A DNA stretch of 64,000 bases from Acidobacteriota bacterium (GTDB lineage Bacteria; Acidobacteriota; Terriglobia; Bryobacterales; Bryobacteraceae). Positions 24,713-33,587 of the stretch are shown here, piece after piece. Every line of letters starts with the position of its first letter. Position 1 is the stretch's first letter. The notes under the pieces are model-generated. The model worked only from the letters and a program-made list of their open reading frames with translations. It was not told where the DNA came from and did not search any database. Both the position numbers and the translations under genes were made by a program. The stretch spans positions 41,219-105,218 of the forward strand of contig JAFDVS010000061.1 in NCBI GenBank assembly GCA_018268935.1. Reading direction: 5' to 3'.

Positions 24713-25152
24713 ACCGGAGCCGTGCGCTTCCGCCGGTACCGGTAATAACTGCATCGCGCAATACCCATCAGTTCGCACATCGCTTCCACGCTCAACCCGC
24801 GCTTCTCCGCAAGCGTCGTTTCGATCGCCCGGAACACTGCATCACGCCACGCAGCATAATTGGCGCTCTGCAGCCCTCGCGCCACCAACAGCAGAAAGTC
24901 GATCATCAGCCGCTGGCGCGCCGTAGTCCGCTCCATCTGCCTCCCCATCTGCTTTGTCTCCGCGCCCTTCCTCGGCCTTCCGCGAGGCCGCAAATTCGCC
25001 TCGCCCCCTTCGTTCACCTGGCGCAGCCATTGGTACAGCAGCTTGCGATGAATGCCCAACTCCTCTGCCAATCGCGGTACGCTCTCCCCTTCCAGGATTC
25101 TTCGCACCACCTCCATCCGGAACTCTCTCGTGTAAACCCGCGCTTCTCTCAC
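24709..25152 (-). pseudogene. IS3-type transposase remnant (OrfA helix-turn-helix and start of OrfB)
   Basis: A 147-residue open frame. Residues 5-60 are an OrfA-like helix-turn-helix (YTREFRMEVVRRILEGES, LGIHRKLLYQWLRQVNEGG). The end, RGLSVEAMCELMGIARCSYYRYRRK, matches the beginning of an IS3 OrfB protein. The catalytic DDE part is absent: the frame stops at a codon formed inside the end of the SDR gene, so the element's rest is gone. The middle (MERTTARQRLMIDFLLLVARG) is a degenerate version of the OrfA leucine-zipper region. A strong AGGAGG and ATG at 25175-25177 are in another frame, so an N-terminal frameshift is also likely. No terminal inverted repeats were recognised. A functional DNA-binding protein cannot be excluded. 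Confidence 0.7.
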
Positions 25153-25177
25153 ACTCTTCTTCAGCGCAATCCATCAT

Positions 25178-25525
25178 CGAAATTAGCGAACCTCCTTAGA
25201 CCCTCCCAAGGCCGCTGTACCGTATCCCAAAAAAAATTAATCCTAGACCACGCCACCCCTGCCGTCCGAGTTACCCGTTCTCCCGTCTCGCCTCCGTGAC
25301 CCGCCTGGATACACCCCGGCCCGCCGGAACTTACCATAATGCATGCGGAAACGAAAGAAATAACAGTTAAATCTGATTCAACGGCCTATCGTTCCCCGCG
25401 ACACGAAGCATGGCTGGATACCCTCCAAAGGCCCGCCAAACAAGCCATTGACAGTACTTCCGTACCTCCTTACCATGAGGAAGCTCGTTCTTTGGATATG
25501 CGTTTTTTACGGAGGATTTTCTATC
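25178..25525. other. Intergenic region between transposase remnant and the large lyase-like gene
   Basis: A 348-base stretch with no convincing gene. It carries a poly-A run (25230-25237), a promoter-like pair at 25448-25476, and the large gene's ribosome-binding site. A possible 16-residue leader starting at ATG 25475 (in the same frame as the large gene) is likely just untranslated leader sequence. Probably the recombined edge left by loss of the IS element. Confidence 0.5.
25448..25476 (+). promoter_or_regulatory. Sigma-70-type promoter of the large lyase-like gene
   Basis: TTGACA at 25448-25453 is a perfect -35 hexamer. A 17-base spacer leads to TACCAT at 25471-25476, four of six matches to TATAAT. 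Transcription would begin near 25483, giving a roughly 43-base leader ending in GGAGG before the ATG at 25526. Two GTAC words, 8 bases apart, lie in the spacer. Confidence 0.6.
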
Positions 25526-28500
25526 ATGGCTCGATCATTACCAGCCGCTTTTCTATTTCTATCCCTCTTCTCCCTACATGCCCAGACCACCGCCATCTTC
25601 CAGAACGGAACCGGCGGCTACCTCGGCGCAAAGGACTTCTCCATCAACACCCAGTACGCCCAATACAACGGTGGCAACGGTGTCCAATGGAAGGGCACTC
25701 CTCAACTCGCTTGCTACACCACCACCGGATCTGACCCCTACACGGTCCGCTATCTCCTCAAGTTTGAAAATCTCAACATCTCCGCGGGCTCCACGGTGTC
25801 CTCCGCGTCGCTCACGCTCGCCTTCGAATCCTGGAACTCTGGCAGCGGCAGCATCACCGGCTCCTACCTCAAAAATGCTTGGAATCCCGCCTCCAGCCGC
25901 ATGGGTTGGATCAACCGCAACGACACCGCGCAATGGGCCGCCCCCGGAGCCTCCTCTCCCGGCATCGATACAGTCGCAGGCAAATCGTTCGCTGTGCCCG
26001 CCCTTCGCCCGATTGGAGTGCAATCCGTAACAATTCCGCTTGACCCGGCCGCCGTCCAAAGCTGGATCGACAATCCCGCCAACAACCAGGGCATCATGCT
26101 CGTGAACAACAACCCTGGCCAGATCATTCGCATCGTCAGCACAACCGGCGTGCAAGCCAGCAGGCCCAAACTCACCATCTCACTTGGCGCCGGCACACCG
26201 GCAGTCTCCGTCAACGTCTCCCCAACCACAGCCACACTGCAGCCCGGCGCAACACAACAATTCACCGCCACCGTCACCGGCTCCACCAACACCGCCGTCA
26301 CCTGGACCGCCACCGGCGGCGCCATCAACAGCACAGGCCTCTACACCGCCGGCACAACCGCCGGAACATTCACCGTCAAAGCAACCTCCGCTGCCGACAC
26401 CACCAAATCCGCCACCGCCCAAGTCACCATTGCCACCACGCCCACAGTCTCCATCTCCATCGCACCCACAACCACCACATTGCAACCCAGCCAAACACAG
26501 CAGTTCACCGCCACCGTCACCGGCTCCACTAACACTGCGGTCGCCTGGACCGCCACCGGCGGCGCCATCACCTCCACAGGCGTCTATACAGCCGGCGCTA
26601 CCACAGGCAGCTACGCCGTCACAGCAACCGCCGTCACCGACACCACAAAAAAAGCCACTGCCACCGTCAACATTCAATCCCCATCCACTCCTCCGTCCTC
26701 CATCCCGCGCCAAAGCGACGGAGCCTACGTCGTCGTGCAGACTCCCGTCTCCGGCATGCGCTTCACTGCGCCCGCCACCGTCCGCATCTTCGCCGATCCT
26801 TACGATCCCGAAGCCTCCGACCCCGACGCACTCACCGTCACCTTCCTCCTCAACGGTCAGTCCGCGGGCACATTCACCGGCAGCGGCACGCAGAACGGAT
26901 ACTATGCGTTCACTGCCACGAACCTCGCGGCCGGTACGTACATCATCACCGCCCGCATCACCTCACCCAGCAAAGGTATCGTCAACAGCGCCCCTGTCAC
27001 CATCTACGTCGACAACCCGCGTGTCACCACCGGGCCGACCTACAACCTCTCCTCCGATGTCGTCCTCTCCGGCTCGCAAGTGCTCTCCTATGCAGGAACA
27101 CCTGCAAACCACTGCACCATCCAGGGCAACGGCTATCAGATCCGCAGCGCCACCGGCTTCACTGGATCCCTCAACATCACCAACTGCGATATCCGCAATC
27201 TCGGCACCGCCTCCATCCCCGCAATCAGCGTCACTGCCGCGGGCAGCGGCTCTGTCCAAATCACTAACAACACCTTCGACTCCTACGGCCGCATCAACCT
27301 CGCTGCGAACGACCAATCGCAAATCACCATCCGCGCTAACGAATTCCGTGCCAACACCCTTGTCGCCGTCGGCTCGCAACCCGCCAACACGTCCACCCAA
27401 ACCATCCCCGTAATCTCTATCACCGGCACTTCCACCGCCCAGCACTATTTCCAGGGCAACAACATCGGCCTCTCCACCGTCGTCTTTGATCGCACCCGCA
27501 ACTGGTTAATCGGAGGCAGCACCGACGCCGACAGCAACATCCTCATGGGCGTCCGCTGCGGCTTCAACATCACCAGCTCATCGAACATGGTCCTGCGCGG
27601 CAACTACAGCCAGCACAACTATCCGCACCGCTTCTCTCAAGGGCAGAACTTCGAACTCATCGGCGACGGCTTCCTTGTCGAGCACAACGTCATCCGCAAT
27701 TCCTCCTGGGCCGTGCGCGGCCTCGGCGGCGAGTTCCGTTACAACCTCGTCGATCAAGGCGGCAACTCGCACGCCGCCCTGCAGGCGCCGCTCAGCAACG
27801 CCAACATCCACCACAACGTCTTCCTCTACTCCGTCAGCCAGACGCTCTACGCCCCCGATTCCGTGCTCAGCCTTCTCTACAACGTCGACAACATCACCTT
27901 CCGCAACAATGTCCTCGATGGCGGCGGCGCCTACATGGCATTCTACGGCAGCCCCATCGCCGTTACCTCCGGCTCCTTCATCGGCAGCCTCCGCAACAAC
28001 GTCATCTTCAATTTCGCCAGCCTCGCTGGTGGTCCCGCGCTTGCCGGCCCGCTCGGCGAATCCACCAATCCCCCACCGGCCCGCCTGCGCTACTCCGATT
28101 ACAACGCCTTCTACAACCCGCTAGCCCCTAATCGCACCAACTACGGGCTCTCCGTCGTAGGCAAATCGCCCGGCAGCAATGGCTACGGCCTCCACGATCT
28201 CGGCGGATTCAACGCCCAGACCGATCCCCGCTTCGCCCAGCCCACTGCCATCCCGTTCGCCTTCTCGCCAGACCAGATTTGGACCAGAACAAAAAAGGTC
28301 TCCGATGTTTTATCCTCCTACCGTGCCCGCTACACTCCTGCGGCAGGCAGCCCTTTGATCGGCGCCGGTGACCCGCAGGACGGCGCGTCCATCAACATCG
28401 GCGCAGTGGGCAACGGTGAACCCGCCGATCAATTCGGCCGCTTCCTCAACACCACGCCGCCACCGGCCTCGCCAGTCATCACTAGCTTCACCGCCAACCC

Positions 28501-31219
28501 CGCCACCATCCAGGCAGGCCAATCCGCAACACTCAACTGGTCCGTCACCGGCGCAACGTCGCTCAGCATCGCTCCCGCGCCAGGAGCCGTGAACGGCACT
28601 TCCGTCAGCGTCACGCCCGCATCCACCACCACCTACACACTCACCGCAACCAACACCGCCGGCTCCGTCACCGCATCCACCACCATCACGGTGAACACCA
28701 CCACACCATCCGTCAGCGTCACCATCGCGCCAAGCACTATCAGCATACTCACCGGTGGCACGCAACAGTTCACGGCCACGGTATCGAACGCATCGAACAC
28801 CGCCGTCACCTGGTCCGCAACCGGTGGCTCCATCACATCTACCGGCCTCTATACGGCAGCCGCTACGCCCGGCGCATTCACCGTCAAAGCCACCAGCGTG
28901 CAGGACACCACCAAGTCCGCCACCGCAGCGGTCACCATCAACGCCGTCACCACTACCGGCCGCCCACGCATCATTCTCGACACGCCCACGCTCTCCACAC
29001 TGCGCACACGCGCGCAGCAAAACACCGCCGAATGGCAAGCTCTCCGCAGTGTCTGCAGCTCCTACATCGGCGCAGGCCAGATCTACTTCCCCGGCGAAAA
29101 TGGCTATCCCAACAAGCCGAGCGTCGGCGAAGGTTATCAGGGCAGCGGCTACATCGATGCGCTCATGCCCCTCGGCCTCTGCTATCAAACCACGTTGCTC
29201 TCCGATCCCACCACCGCCGCGCAATACGGAGCGAAAGGCGTCGCCATCCTCATGGCCATGTCCGACCCCGCGCACGAAATCGTCAACGGGCAACCCGTCT
29301 ACAACCGCGACTATGGCTACGGCATTCGCAACTTCGGTGTCGCTATGGGCATCGGTTATGACTGGTTCTACCCCCTGCTTTCCTCCACCCAGAAAACACA
29401 ACTGCAGTCCGCGCTCGGCAAATGGTTCCAGGCCTTCGAAAACGATTCCTTCGAATACGATCATCCTCAGGGCAACTACTTCGCCGGTTACTATGCGGCA
29501 AAGTGCATGGCCGCACTCGCCGTGCAGGGCGACAATCCCATCGGCGATAGCTGGTGGAACGACTGGTACAACAACCAACACCTGCAGCGCGTCGCGCCCT
29601 ACTACACCGCCAACATGACCGGAGGCGGTTGGACAGAAGGCTTCACTCAATACGGCATTCTCGGCTCGCGCAATCAAGCCCTGCCCGCACTCGCCGTTAA
29701 AACAGCCAAAGGCATCGACATCATCCACGCCACGCAGCCTTACTCCTTCCCTCTCGATCAGGCCCTCTACCTCATGCACTTCACCTGGCCAACGAAAGAC
29801 ATGATGGATGATCGCGGCGAACTCTATAACACCGGCGACACGCGCATCTGGCCCGGTACTACCAACGCAGGCATCTATCGCTTCTTCTCCGGCTACCTCA
29901 CGCTCTGGAACGATCCCAACGCACCGATGATGCATCGCTATGCCCGCGACGTCAAAACCGCGCTCAACGCCCTGAACGCCGGCTCCACCGAAGCATGGCT
30001 CGACTTCCTCTTCTGGGACAGCACTGCTGCGGAAACGAGCGACTATTCCTCGCTCCCGCTCTCTTACCTCGCGCCCGGAGTCGGAGCTGTCGCCGCCCGT
30101 TCCGATTGGAACCCCACCGCCACCTACTTCACTTTCTTCTCGGCGCCCTACATCAACTTCCCCTCCGCGGGCCATGAGCCCTTCGACAAAGGCTCCATCG
30201 CCATCCAGCGCAATCGCAACCCGCTCGTCGTCAATCCCGCCGCCTGGCTCACTCACGAACCCAACGGCAGCGCAGGTTGGACCGCCGGCTTCGACGATCG
30301 CTTCGGCAACTGGAGCGCCGATCACAAACTCGGCAATCGCATTCTCAATAACACCTTCCAGGTCCGCCACACCGATGCATCCGGCAACATCCTCAGCAAC
30401 TACGGCCAGTGGGCCATGCAACGCGATGACGGCGCGCGCACCAAAATCGCCCGCTTCGAAGATGGAGGCAACTACGTGCTCTCCGTCGGCCAGTACCTCG
30501 AAGACATGTATCGCCCGTTGTCCAGCATCTGCACCGGCCGCCCGCCCGTCTCCTCGTGGTCGCGACAGATCGTCTATCTGCGTCCCTCGCAGTTCGTGGT
30601 CTTCGATCGCACCAGCGTCTGCGACGCATCGCTCGACCAACACCTCGCCTTCCATTTCCCGGCCAATCTCGTGGAAGCCGCTTCACCCGGCAACGGCGCG
30701 CGCCGCTTCGATGTCAATCCTGGAACCTTCGCCGGTTCCATCACCACCATCCTCCCGGCCAACGCCGCCATCACCACTACCAGCCAGATCTCATCGAACA
30801 CCGCGATCTGGAACAAGCTCTGGCGCGCCGAAATCCGCCCCACCGGCGCACCTAACGCAAATCGCACATGGCTCACCGTCTTCGATCTCGCCGCCACACC
30901 AGGACAGATCGCATCGGCCACCGCCGTCAACATCACCGCCGGCGCAGCCACAGGAGCACTCCTGCAATCCGCCGCGGGCAACTCCGTCGTCATCGCCGGT
31001 GCCGCGCCGCTCAGCTACACCACGCCGGCCGCGCAGACCCAACACATCATCACCGATCTCACACCATCAGCCACCTACTCCGTTAACATCACCGTCGCCG
31101 GCGCAACGCACAACATCGCCATCACACCAGGAGGCTCACTCACAGCTACCGCCAACGGCGTCCTGAAATTCAATGTAACCAGTGGCGCGGGCCTCCAGGC
31201 CGGCGCATCACTTCCCTAA
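25526..31219 (+). CDS. Giant secreted modular protein: DNRLRE, Big_2 repeats, beta-helix, heparinase/alginate-lyase-like domain
   Basis: A 1897-residue protein. The ATG at 25526 is chosen over earlier in-frame starts because a GGAGG lies 10 bases upstream and a signal peptide begins there (MARSLPAAFLFLSLFSLHAQ). In order: a DNRLRE-type domain (about 22-222), two Big_2 Ig-like repeats (228-383), an Ig-like module with FTAPATVRIFADPYDPEA (395-500), a right-handed parallel beta-helix region of N-x-I/V-N repeats (about 505-960), an Ig-like domain (about 990-1060), a third Big_2 repeat (1062-1138), and a helical then beta-sandwich part from 1147 to the end. This last part resembles heparinase II/III or alginate-lyase enzymes (RPRIILDTPTLSTLRTRA; GHEPFDKGSIAIQRNRNPLVVN). 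Likely an extracellular enzyme on acidic polysaccharide; catalytic residues were not assigned. It ends overlapping the convergent epoxide-hydrolase gene by 12 bases. Confidence 0.82.
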   Translation: MARSLPAAFLFLSLFSLHAQTTAIFQNGTGGYLGAKDFSINTQYAQYNGGNGVQWKGTPQLACYTTTGSDPYTVRYLLKFENLNISAGSTVSSASLTLAFESWNSGSGSITGSYLKNAWNPASSRMGWINRNDTAQWAAPGASSPGIDTVAGKSFAVPALRPIGVQSVTIPLDPAAVQSWIDNPANNQGIMLVNNNPGQIIRIVSTTGVQASRPKLTISLGAGTPAVSVNVSPTTATLQPGATQQFTATVTGSTNTAVTWTATGGAINSTGLYTAGTTAGTFTVKATSAADTTKSATAQVTIATTPTVSISIAPTTTTLQPSQTQQFTATVTGSTNTAVAWTATGGAITSTGVYTAGATTGSYAVTATAVTDTTKKATATVNIQSPSTPPSSIPRQSDGAYVVVQTPVSGMRFTAPATVRIFADPYDPEASDPDALTVTFLLNGQSAGTFTGSGTQNGYYAFTATNLAAGTYIITARITSPSKGIVNSAPVTIYVDNPRVTTGPTYNLSSDVVLSGSQVLSYAGTPANHCTIQGNGYQIRSATGFTGSLNITNCDIRNLGTASIPAISVTAAGSGSVQITNNTFDSYGRINLAANDQSQITIRANEFRANTLVAVGSQPANTSTQTIPVISITGTSTAQHYFQGNNIGLSTVVFDRTRNWLIGGSTDADSNILMGVRCGFNITSSSNMVLRGNYSQHNYPHRFSQGQNFELIGDGFLVEHNVIRNSSWAVRGLGGEFRYNLVDQGGNSHAALQAPLSNANIHHNVFLYSVSQTLYAPDSVLSLLYNVDNITFRNNVLDGGGAYMAFYGSPIAVTSGSFIGSLRNNVIFNFASLAGGPALAGPLGESTNPPPARLRYSDYNAFYNPLAPNRTNYGLSVVGKSPGSNGYGLHDLGGFNAQTDPRFAQPTAIPFAFSPDQIWTRTKKVSDVLSSYRARYTPAAGSPLIGAGDPQDGASINIGAVGNGEPADQFGRFLNTTPPPASPVITSFTANPATIQAGQSATLNWSVTGATSLSIAPAPGAVNGTSVSVTPASTTTYTLTATNTAGSVTASTTITVNTTTPSVSVTIAPSTISILTGGTQQFTATVSNASNTAVTWSATGGSITSTGLYTAAATPGAFTVKATSVQDTTKSATAAVTINAVTTTGRPRIILDTPTLSTLRTRAQQNTAEWQALRSVCSSYIGAGQIYFPGENGYPNKPSVGEGYQGSGYIDALMPLGLCYQTTLLSDPTTAAQYGAKGVAILMAMSDPAHEIVNGQPVYNRDYGYGIRNFGVAMGIGYDWFYPLLSSTQKTQLQSALGKWFQAFENDSFEYDHPQGNYFAGYYAAKCMAALAVQGDNPIGDSWWNDWYNNQHLQRVAPYYTANMTGGGWTEGFTQYGILGSRNQALPALAVKTAKGIDIIHATQPYSFPLDQALYLMHFTWPTKDMMDDRGELYNTGDTRIWPGTTNAGIYRFFSGYLTLWNDPNAPMMHRYARDVKTALNALNAGSTEAWLDFLFWDSTAAETSDYSSLPLSYLAPGVGAVAARSDWNPTATYFTFFSAPYINFPSAGHEPFDKGSIAIQRNRNPLVVNPAAWLTHEPNGSAGWTAGFDDRFGNWSADHKLGNRILNNTFQVRHTDASGNILSNYGQWAMQRDDGARTKIARFEDGGNYVLSVGQYLEDMYRPLSSICTGRPPVSSWSRQIVYLRPSQFVVFDRTSVCDASLDQHLAFHFPANLVEAASPGNGARRFDVNPGTFAGSITTILPANAAITTTSQISSNTAIWNKLWRAEIRPTGAPNANRTWLTVFDLAATPGQIASATAVNITAGAATGALLQSAAGNSVVIAGAAPLSYTTPAAQTQHIITDLTPSATYSVNITVAGATHNIAITPGGSLTATANGVLKFNVTSGAGLQAGASLP
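26207..26431 (+). repeat. Big_2 coding repeat 1
   Basis: About 75 residues from SVNVSPTTATLQPG to SATAQVTI. Its core TQQFTATVTGSTNTAV, followed by TWTATGGA, is shared with the second copy almost residue for residue, so the DNA copies are long near-direct repeats. Confidence 0.85.
26450..26674 (+). repeat. Big_2 coding repeat 2
   Basis: About 75 residues from SISIAPTTTTLQPSQ to ATATVNI. It lies in tandem with repeat 1 after an 18-base linker, consistent with a recent internal duplication. Confidence 0.85.
28709..28939 (+). repeat. Big_2 coding repeat 3
   Basis: About 77 residues from SVSVTIAPSTISIL to SATAAVTI. It shares TQQFTATVSNASNTAVTWSATGG with the first two repeats but is more diverged. 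It sits 2 kb downstream, on the other side of the beta-helix. Confidence 0.8.
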
Positions 31220-32329
31220 AAAACCCGCCAGGAGCCGGTTCACCGCATCAGGTTGTTCCTGTTGCACCCAGTGGCCGGCTCCTTCCACCAAATGCAATCC
31301 CTCAAACTTCGTACACGCCGTTTTCTGCATCGCCTCCAACGCCCCCGGCCGCTGATGAATCCCCCAATCGCTCGCGCCCGCAATGAACATCGCTGGGATA
31401 TCAATCGTCCGCCCCGCAAACGCCCGCATCTCCGTATTCAACTCCGGTATCCATCGCACCCGATACCGGTTCAATCCCCCTTGAAATCCCGTGCGCCCAT
31501 ATTCCTCCGCATACACCCGCAGTTCATCCTCGCGTAACCACTTGCACCGCGCGATCTCCGCTGTGGAAGGCATCTCCGCCGCCACCGTTTCCGCCATCCC
31601 TTTATCCCGATCCATCACGTAATACCGTGGCAGTTTCGCCAACTCCGCCGCGCTCCACGCACGCAACGCAAACGGCCGATTCTGTTTCCAATCCGCGCTC
31701 TTCATGTGATAGTACGCCCGTAGAAACGCATGCAGCCCCTGCTTCGCGTGCCACATGTTCTCATTCGCCTCACGCGTCGAAAAATACTTCTGGTAATGCT
31801 TCCGCGGCGGCTGCAAAGCACTCAGTTCCTCATACACCCGATCTCCGCCACTCGCTCCGCCATACGGAGCACTCATCAACACCACACGCGTAAAAACCTC
31901 CGGATGCATCACTGCGCACGCCGCCGCCAGCGGCGATCCGAAATCATGCCCCACCACCGCAGCCTTCTCATACCCCAGCGTCCGCACCAGCGACACCACA
32001 TCCTTCACTTCGTTGAAGGTACGAAAGGGCCGCAGATCATCGTCGAAACCAACCCCAGCCCCGGTCGATCTGCCATACCCTCGCAAATCCGGAGCAATCG
32101 CATGAAACCCCGCGCCAGCCAGCGCCGGCAGCACCTTCCGCCAACTGAACGCCAACTCCGGAAACCCATGCAGCAGCATCACCGCCGGACGCCGCGCTCC
32201 GTCCGAGAACCCCGCCTCCAGCACATGCAGCGTGGTCCCATTCACATCGCCCACCAGCCGCGATCGTATCCCTTGCTTCTCGAACGCAGGCACAGCCAGC
32301 ACCTGCAACAAACGCCGCCGCGAAATCAT
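31208..32329 (-). CDS. Alpha/beta hydrolase, epoxide-hydrolase type
   Basis: A 373-residue alpha/beta-hydrolase. The oxyanion block HGFPE, the nucleophile Asp in GHDFGSPLA (Asp rather than Ser, the epoxide-hydrolase and haloalkane-dehalogenase type), cap-domain aromatic residues and the closing His in GAGHWVQQEQP are visible. The ATG at 32329 has GAGG six bases upstream and opens a twin-arginine-like N-terminus (MISRRRLLQVLAV), so it may be exported; another ATG at 32344 lacks a ribosome-binding site. It is last in the eight-gene minus-strand run and overlaps the convergent lyase gene by 12 bases. Confidence 0.87.
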   Translation of the reverse strand: MISRRRLLQVLAVPAFEKQGIRSRLVGDVNGTTLHVLEAGFSDGARRPAVMLLHGFPELAFSWRKVLPALAGAGFHAIAPDLRGYGRSTGAGVGFDDDLRPFRTFNEVKDVVSLVRTLGYEKAAVVGHDFGSPLAAACAVMHPEVFTRVVLMSAPYGGASGGDRVYEELSALQPPRKHYQKYFSTREANENMWHAKQGLHAFLRAYYHMKSADWKQNRPFALRAWSAAELAKLPRYYVMDRDKGMAETVAAEMPSTAEIARCKWLREDELRVYAEEYGRTGFQGGLNRYRVRWIPELNTEMRAFAGRTIDIPAMFIAGASDWGIHQRPGALEAMQKTACTKFEGLHLVEGAGHWVQQEQPDAVNRLLAGFLGK

Positions 32330-32337
32330 CGCGCACC

Positions 32338-33159
32338 TCAGCACGCAGATACGTGCGACCGCAGGAACCGCGCCCCACGCGGAATCGCCGCCAGTTCATC
32401 TTCCTTGCCTTCGTACACCAGGCTCACAAACCCGTTGTAGTGCACGCCGCGCAGAATATTGAACACACGGTTATAGTCGATGAATTGTTCCTTGCCCGCA
32501 GCATCCAACTGGTACAGCTTCGCCCGCACGAACTGCGTAATCGGCGCCACCTGCTCAATGCTGTGATAGTAGTCGTTGTACGTGTGCCCCTCGCGCTTCG
32601 GACCGTTCGGCCCGCCGCGCCCCGTGAAATGGCCCGTATCCAGCAGCAAGCTGAAATTCGGATGATTCACCGTCTTGTGATACCGCAGCATGTCATCGCC
32701 CGTTGACGTCAGCCCGCTGTGATTCTGCAGCGCCACCAGCATCCCTACATCCGCGCCGATCACCGCCACCTGACGCAACGCATCGGCGCTGTACTGGAAT
32801 GCCTCCTCCGTGCGCTCCGGCGATGGCGCGGAGCCCACAAACACGCGGCAGATCGGAGCTCCCAGAAACATCCCCACTTCCATCGCCTGCTTCGCCTTCG
32901 CGATCTCGCCCGGTATCGCTTCCTTGTTCCTTCCGAACTCCGTCGTCACACAAATACTCGAAATGCTCAGCCCGCTATCCAGCGCCAGCCGCCGCACCCG
33001 CTTCAACATGTCCTTGTTTGCATCGCCCAGATCCCGCATGTGCGGATCGATGCCGTCGAAGTTCAGCGCGCGGCACTGCCGGATATACGAAAAGATATCC
33101 ATCTTGCCGGCCTTGAACTGATTCTGGAAGCTCAGGGAGAGACAACTGAGTCGCATCAT
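32338..33159 (-). CDS. Sugar phosphate isomerase/epimerase-like TIM-barrel protein
   Basis: A 273-residue xylose-isomerase-like TIM barrel (AP-endonuclease-2 fold). Blocks such as FDGIDPHMRDLG, VALQNHSGLTSTGDD and LLLDTGHFTGRGG carry the acidic and histidine residues that usually bind two divalent metals. FVSLVYEGKEDELAAI closes the barrel. Substrate unknown; keto-sugar or inositol epimerisation is common in relatives. Its ATG overlaps tsaE by four bases and it precedes the epoxide hydrolase by eight bases. Confidence 0.82.
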   Translation of the reverse strand: MMRLSCLSLSFQNQFKAGKMDIFSYIRQCRALNFDGIDPHMRDLGDANKDMLKRVRRLALDSGLSISSICVTTEFGRNKEAIPGEIAKAKQAMEVGMFLGAPICRVFVGSAPSPERTEEAFQYSADALRQVAVIGADVGMLVALQNHSGLTSTGDDMLRYHKTVNHPNFSLLLDTGHFTGRGGPNGPKREGHTYNDYYHSIEQVAPITQFVRAKLYQLDAAGKEQFIDYNRVFNILRGVHYNGFVSLVYEGKEDELAAIPRGARFLRSHVSAC

Positions 33160-33587
33160 ATGAGAGACATTGTATGCGACAACGTCACTCTGCGTCGGCC
33201 ATCCTCCCGCTCAATGCGAATCTCCACATCGGGCTTTGGCAGCCAACGCGCGAACTTCTCCGGCCATTCCAGCAACACCACCGCATCCCGATCGAAGATC
33301 TCATCCAATCCAAGTGTCATCAATTGCCGCGGCTCATCCAGCCGGTACAAATCGATGTGATACAGCCGTGTTGGCTCGCCATATTCATGAATCAGCGTAA
33401 ACGTCGGACTCGATACTTCTTCCGGCGTCGCCACCCCCATCCCGGCCGCAATCCCCTTTGACAACGTCGTCTTCCCCGCGCCCAGATTGCCCGTGAGAAA
33501 CACTACACACCGTGAAGGCAGCCGTCCCGCGATCTGCTCGCCCAGCGCGATCATCGCCTCTTCCGAATCCGGATAATACGTCTCCAT
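33156..33587 (-). CDS. tsaE: tRNA threonylcarbamoyladenosine synthesis ATPase TsaE
   Basis: A 143-residue P-loop ATPase that works with TsaB and TsaD to form threonylcarbamoyl-adenosine at position 37 of tRNAs reading ANN codons. The Walker A motif is GNLGAGKTTLSKG; the block SSPTFTLIHEYGEPTRLYHIDLYRL and LLEWPEKF are diagnostic for the family. The ATG at 33587 overlaps the stop of the NAD(P)HX repair gene as TGATG. An upstream in-frame extension to 33698 lacks similarity. The pairing of tsaE with an nnr gene is conserved in many bacteria. Confidence 0.93.
   Translation of the reverse strand: METYYPDSEEAMIALGEQIAGRLPSRCVVFLTGNLGAGKTTLSKGIAAGMGVATPEEVSSPTFTLIHEYGEPTRLYHIDLYRLDEPRQLMTLGLDEIFDRDAVVLLEWPEKFARWLPKPDVEIRIEREDGRRRVTLSHTMSLI

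Noticed and set aside
25475..25525. Starting the giant gene at ATG 25475 or TTG 25448
   Set aside because: 25448 lies in the -35 hexamer and 25475 in the -10; the ATG at 25526 has a GGAGG and begins a normal signal peptide.
26207..28939. Repeated segments as a possible mobile or CRISPR-like repeat array
   Set aside because: They are Big_2 domain-coding repeats of about 225 bases in the same reading frame, not short direct repeats with spacers.
28310..30655. A 781-codon open frame on the minus strand opposite the lyase part of the giant gene
   Set aside because: It is antisense to well-conserved domains, has no motifs, and its composition is that of a shadow frame in high-GC DNA.
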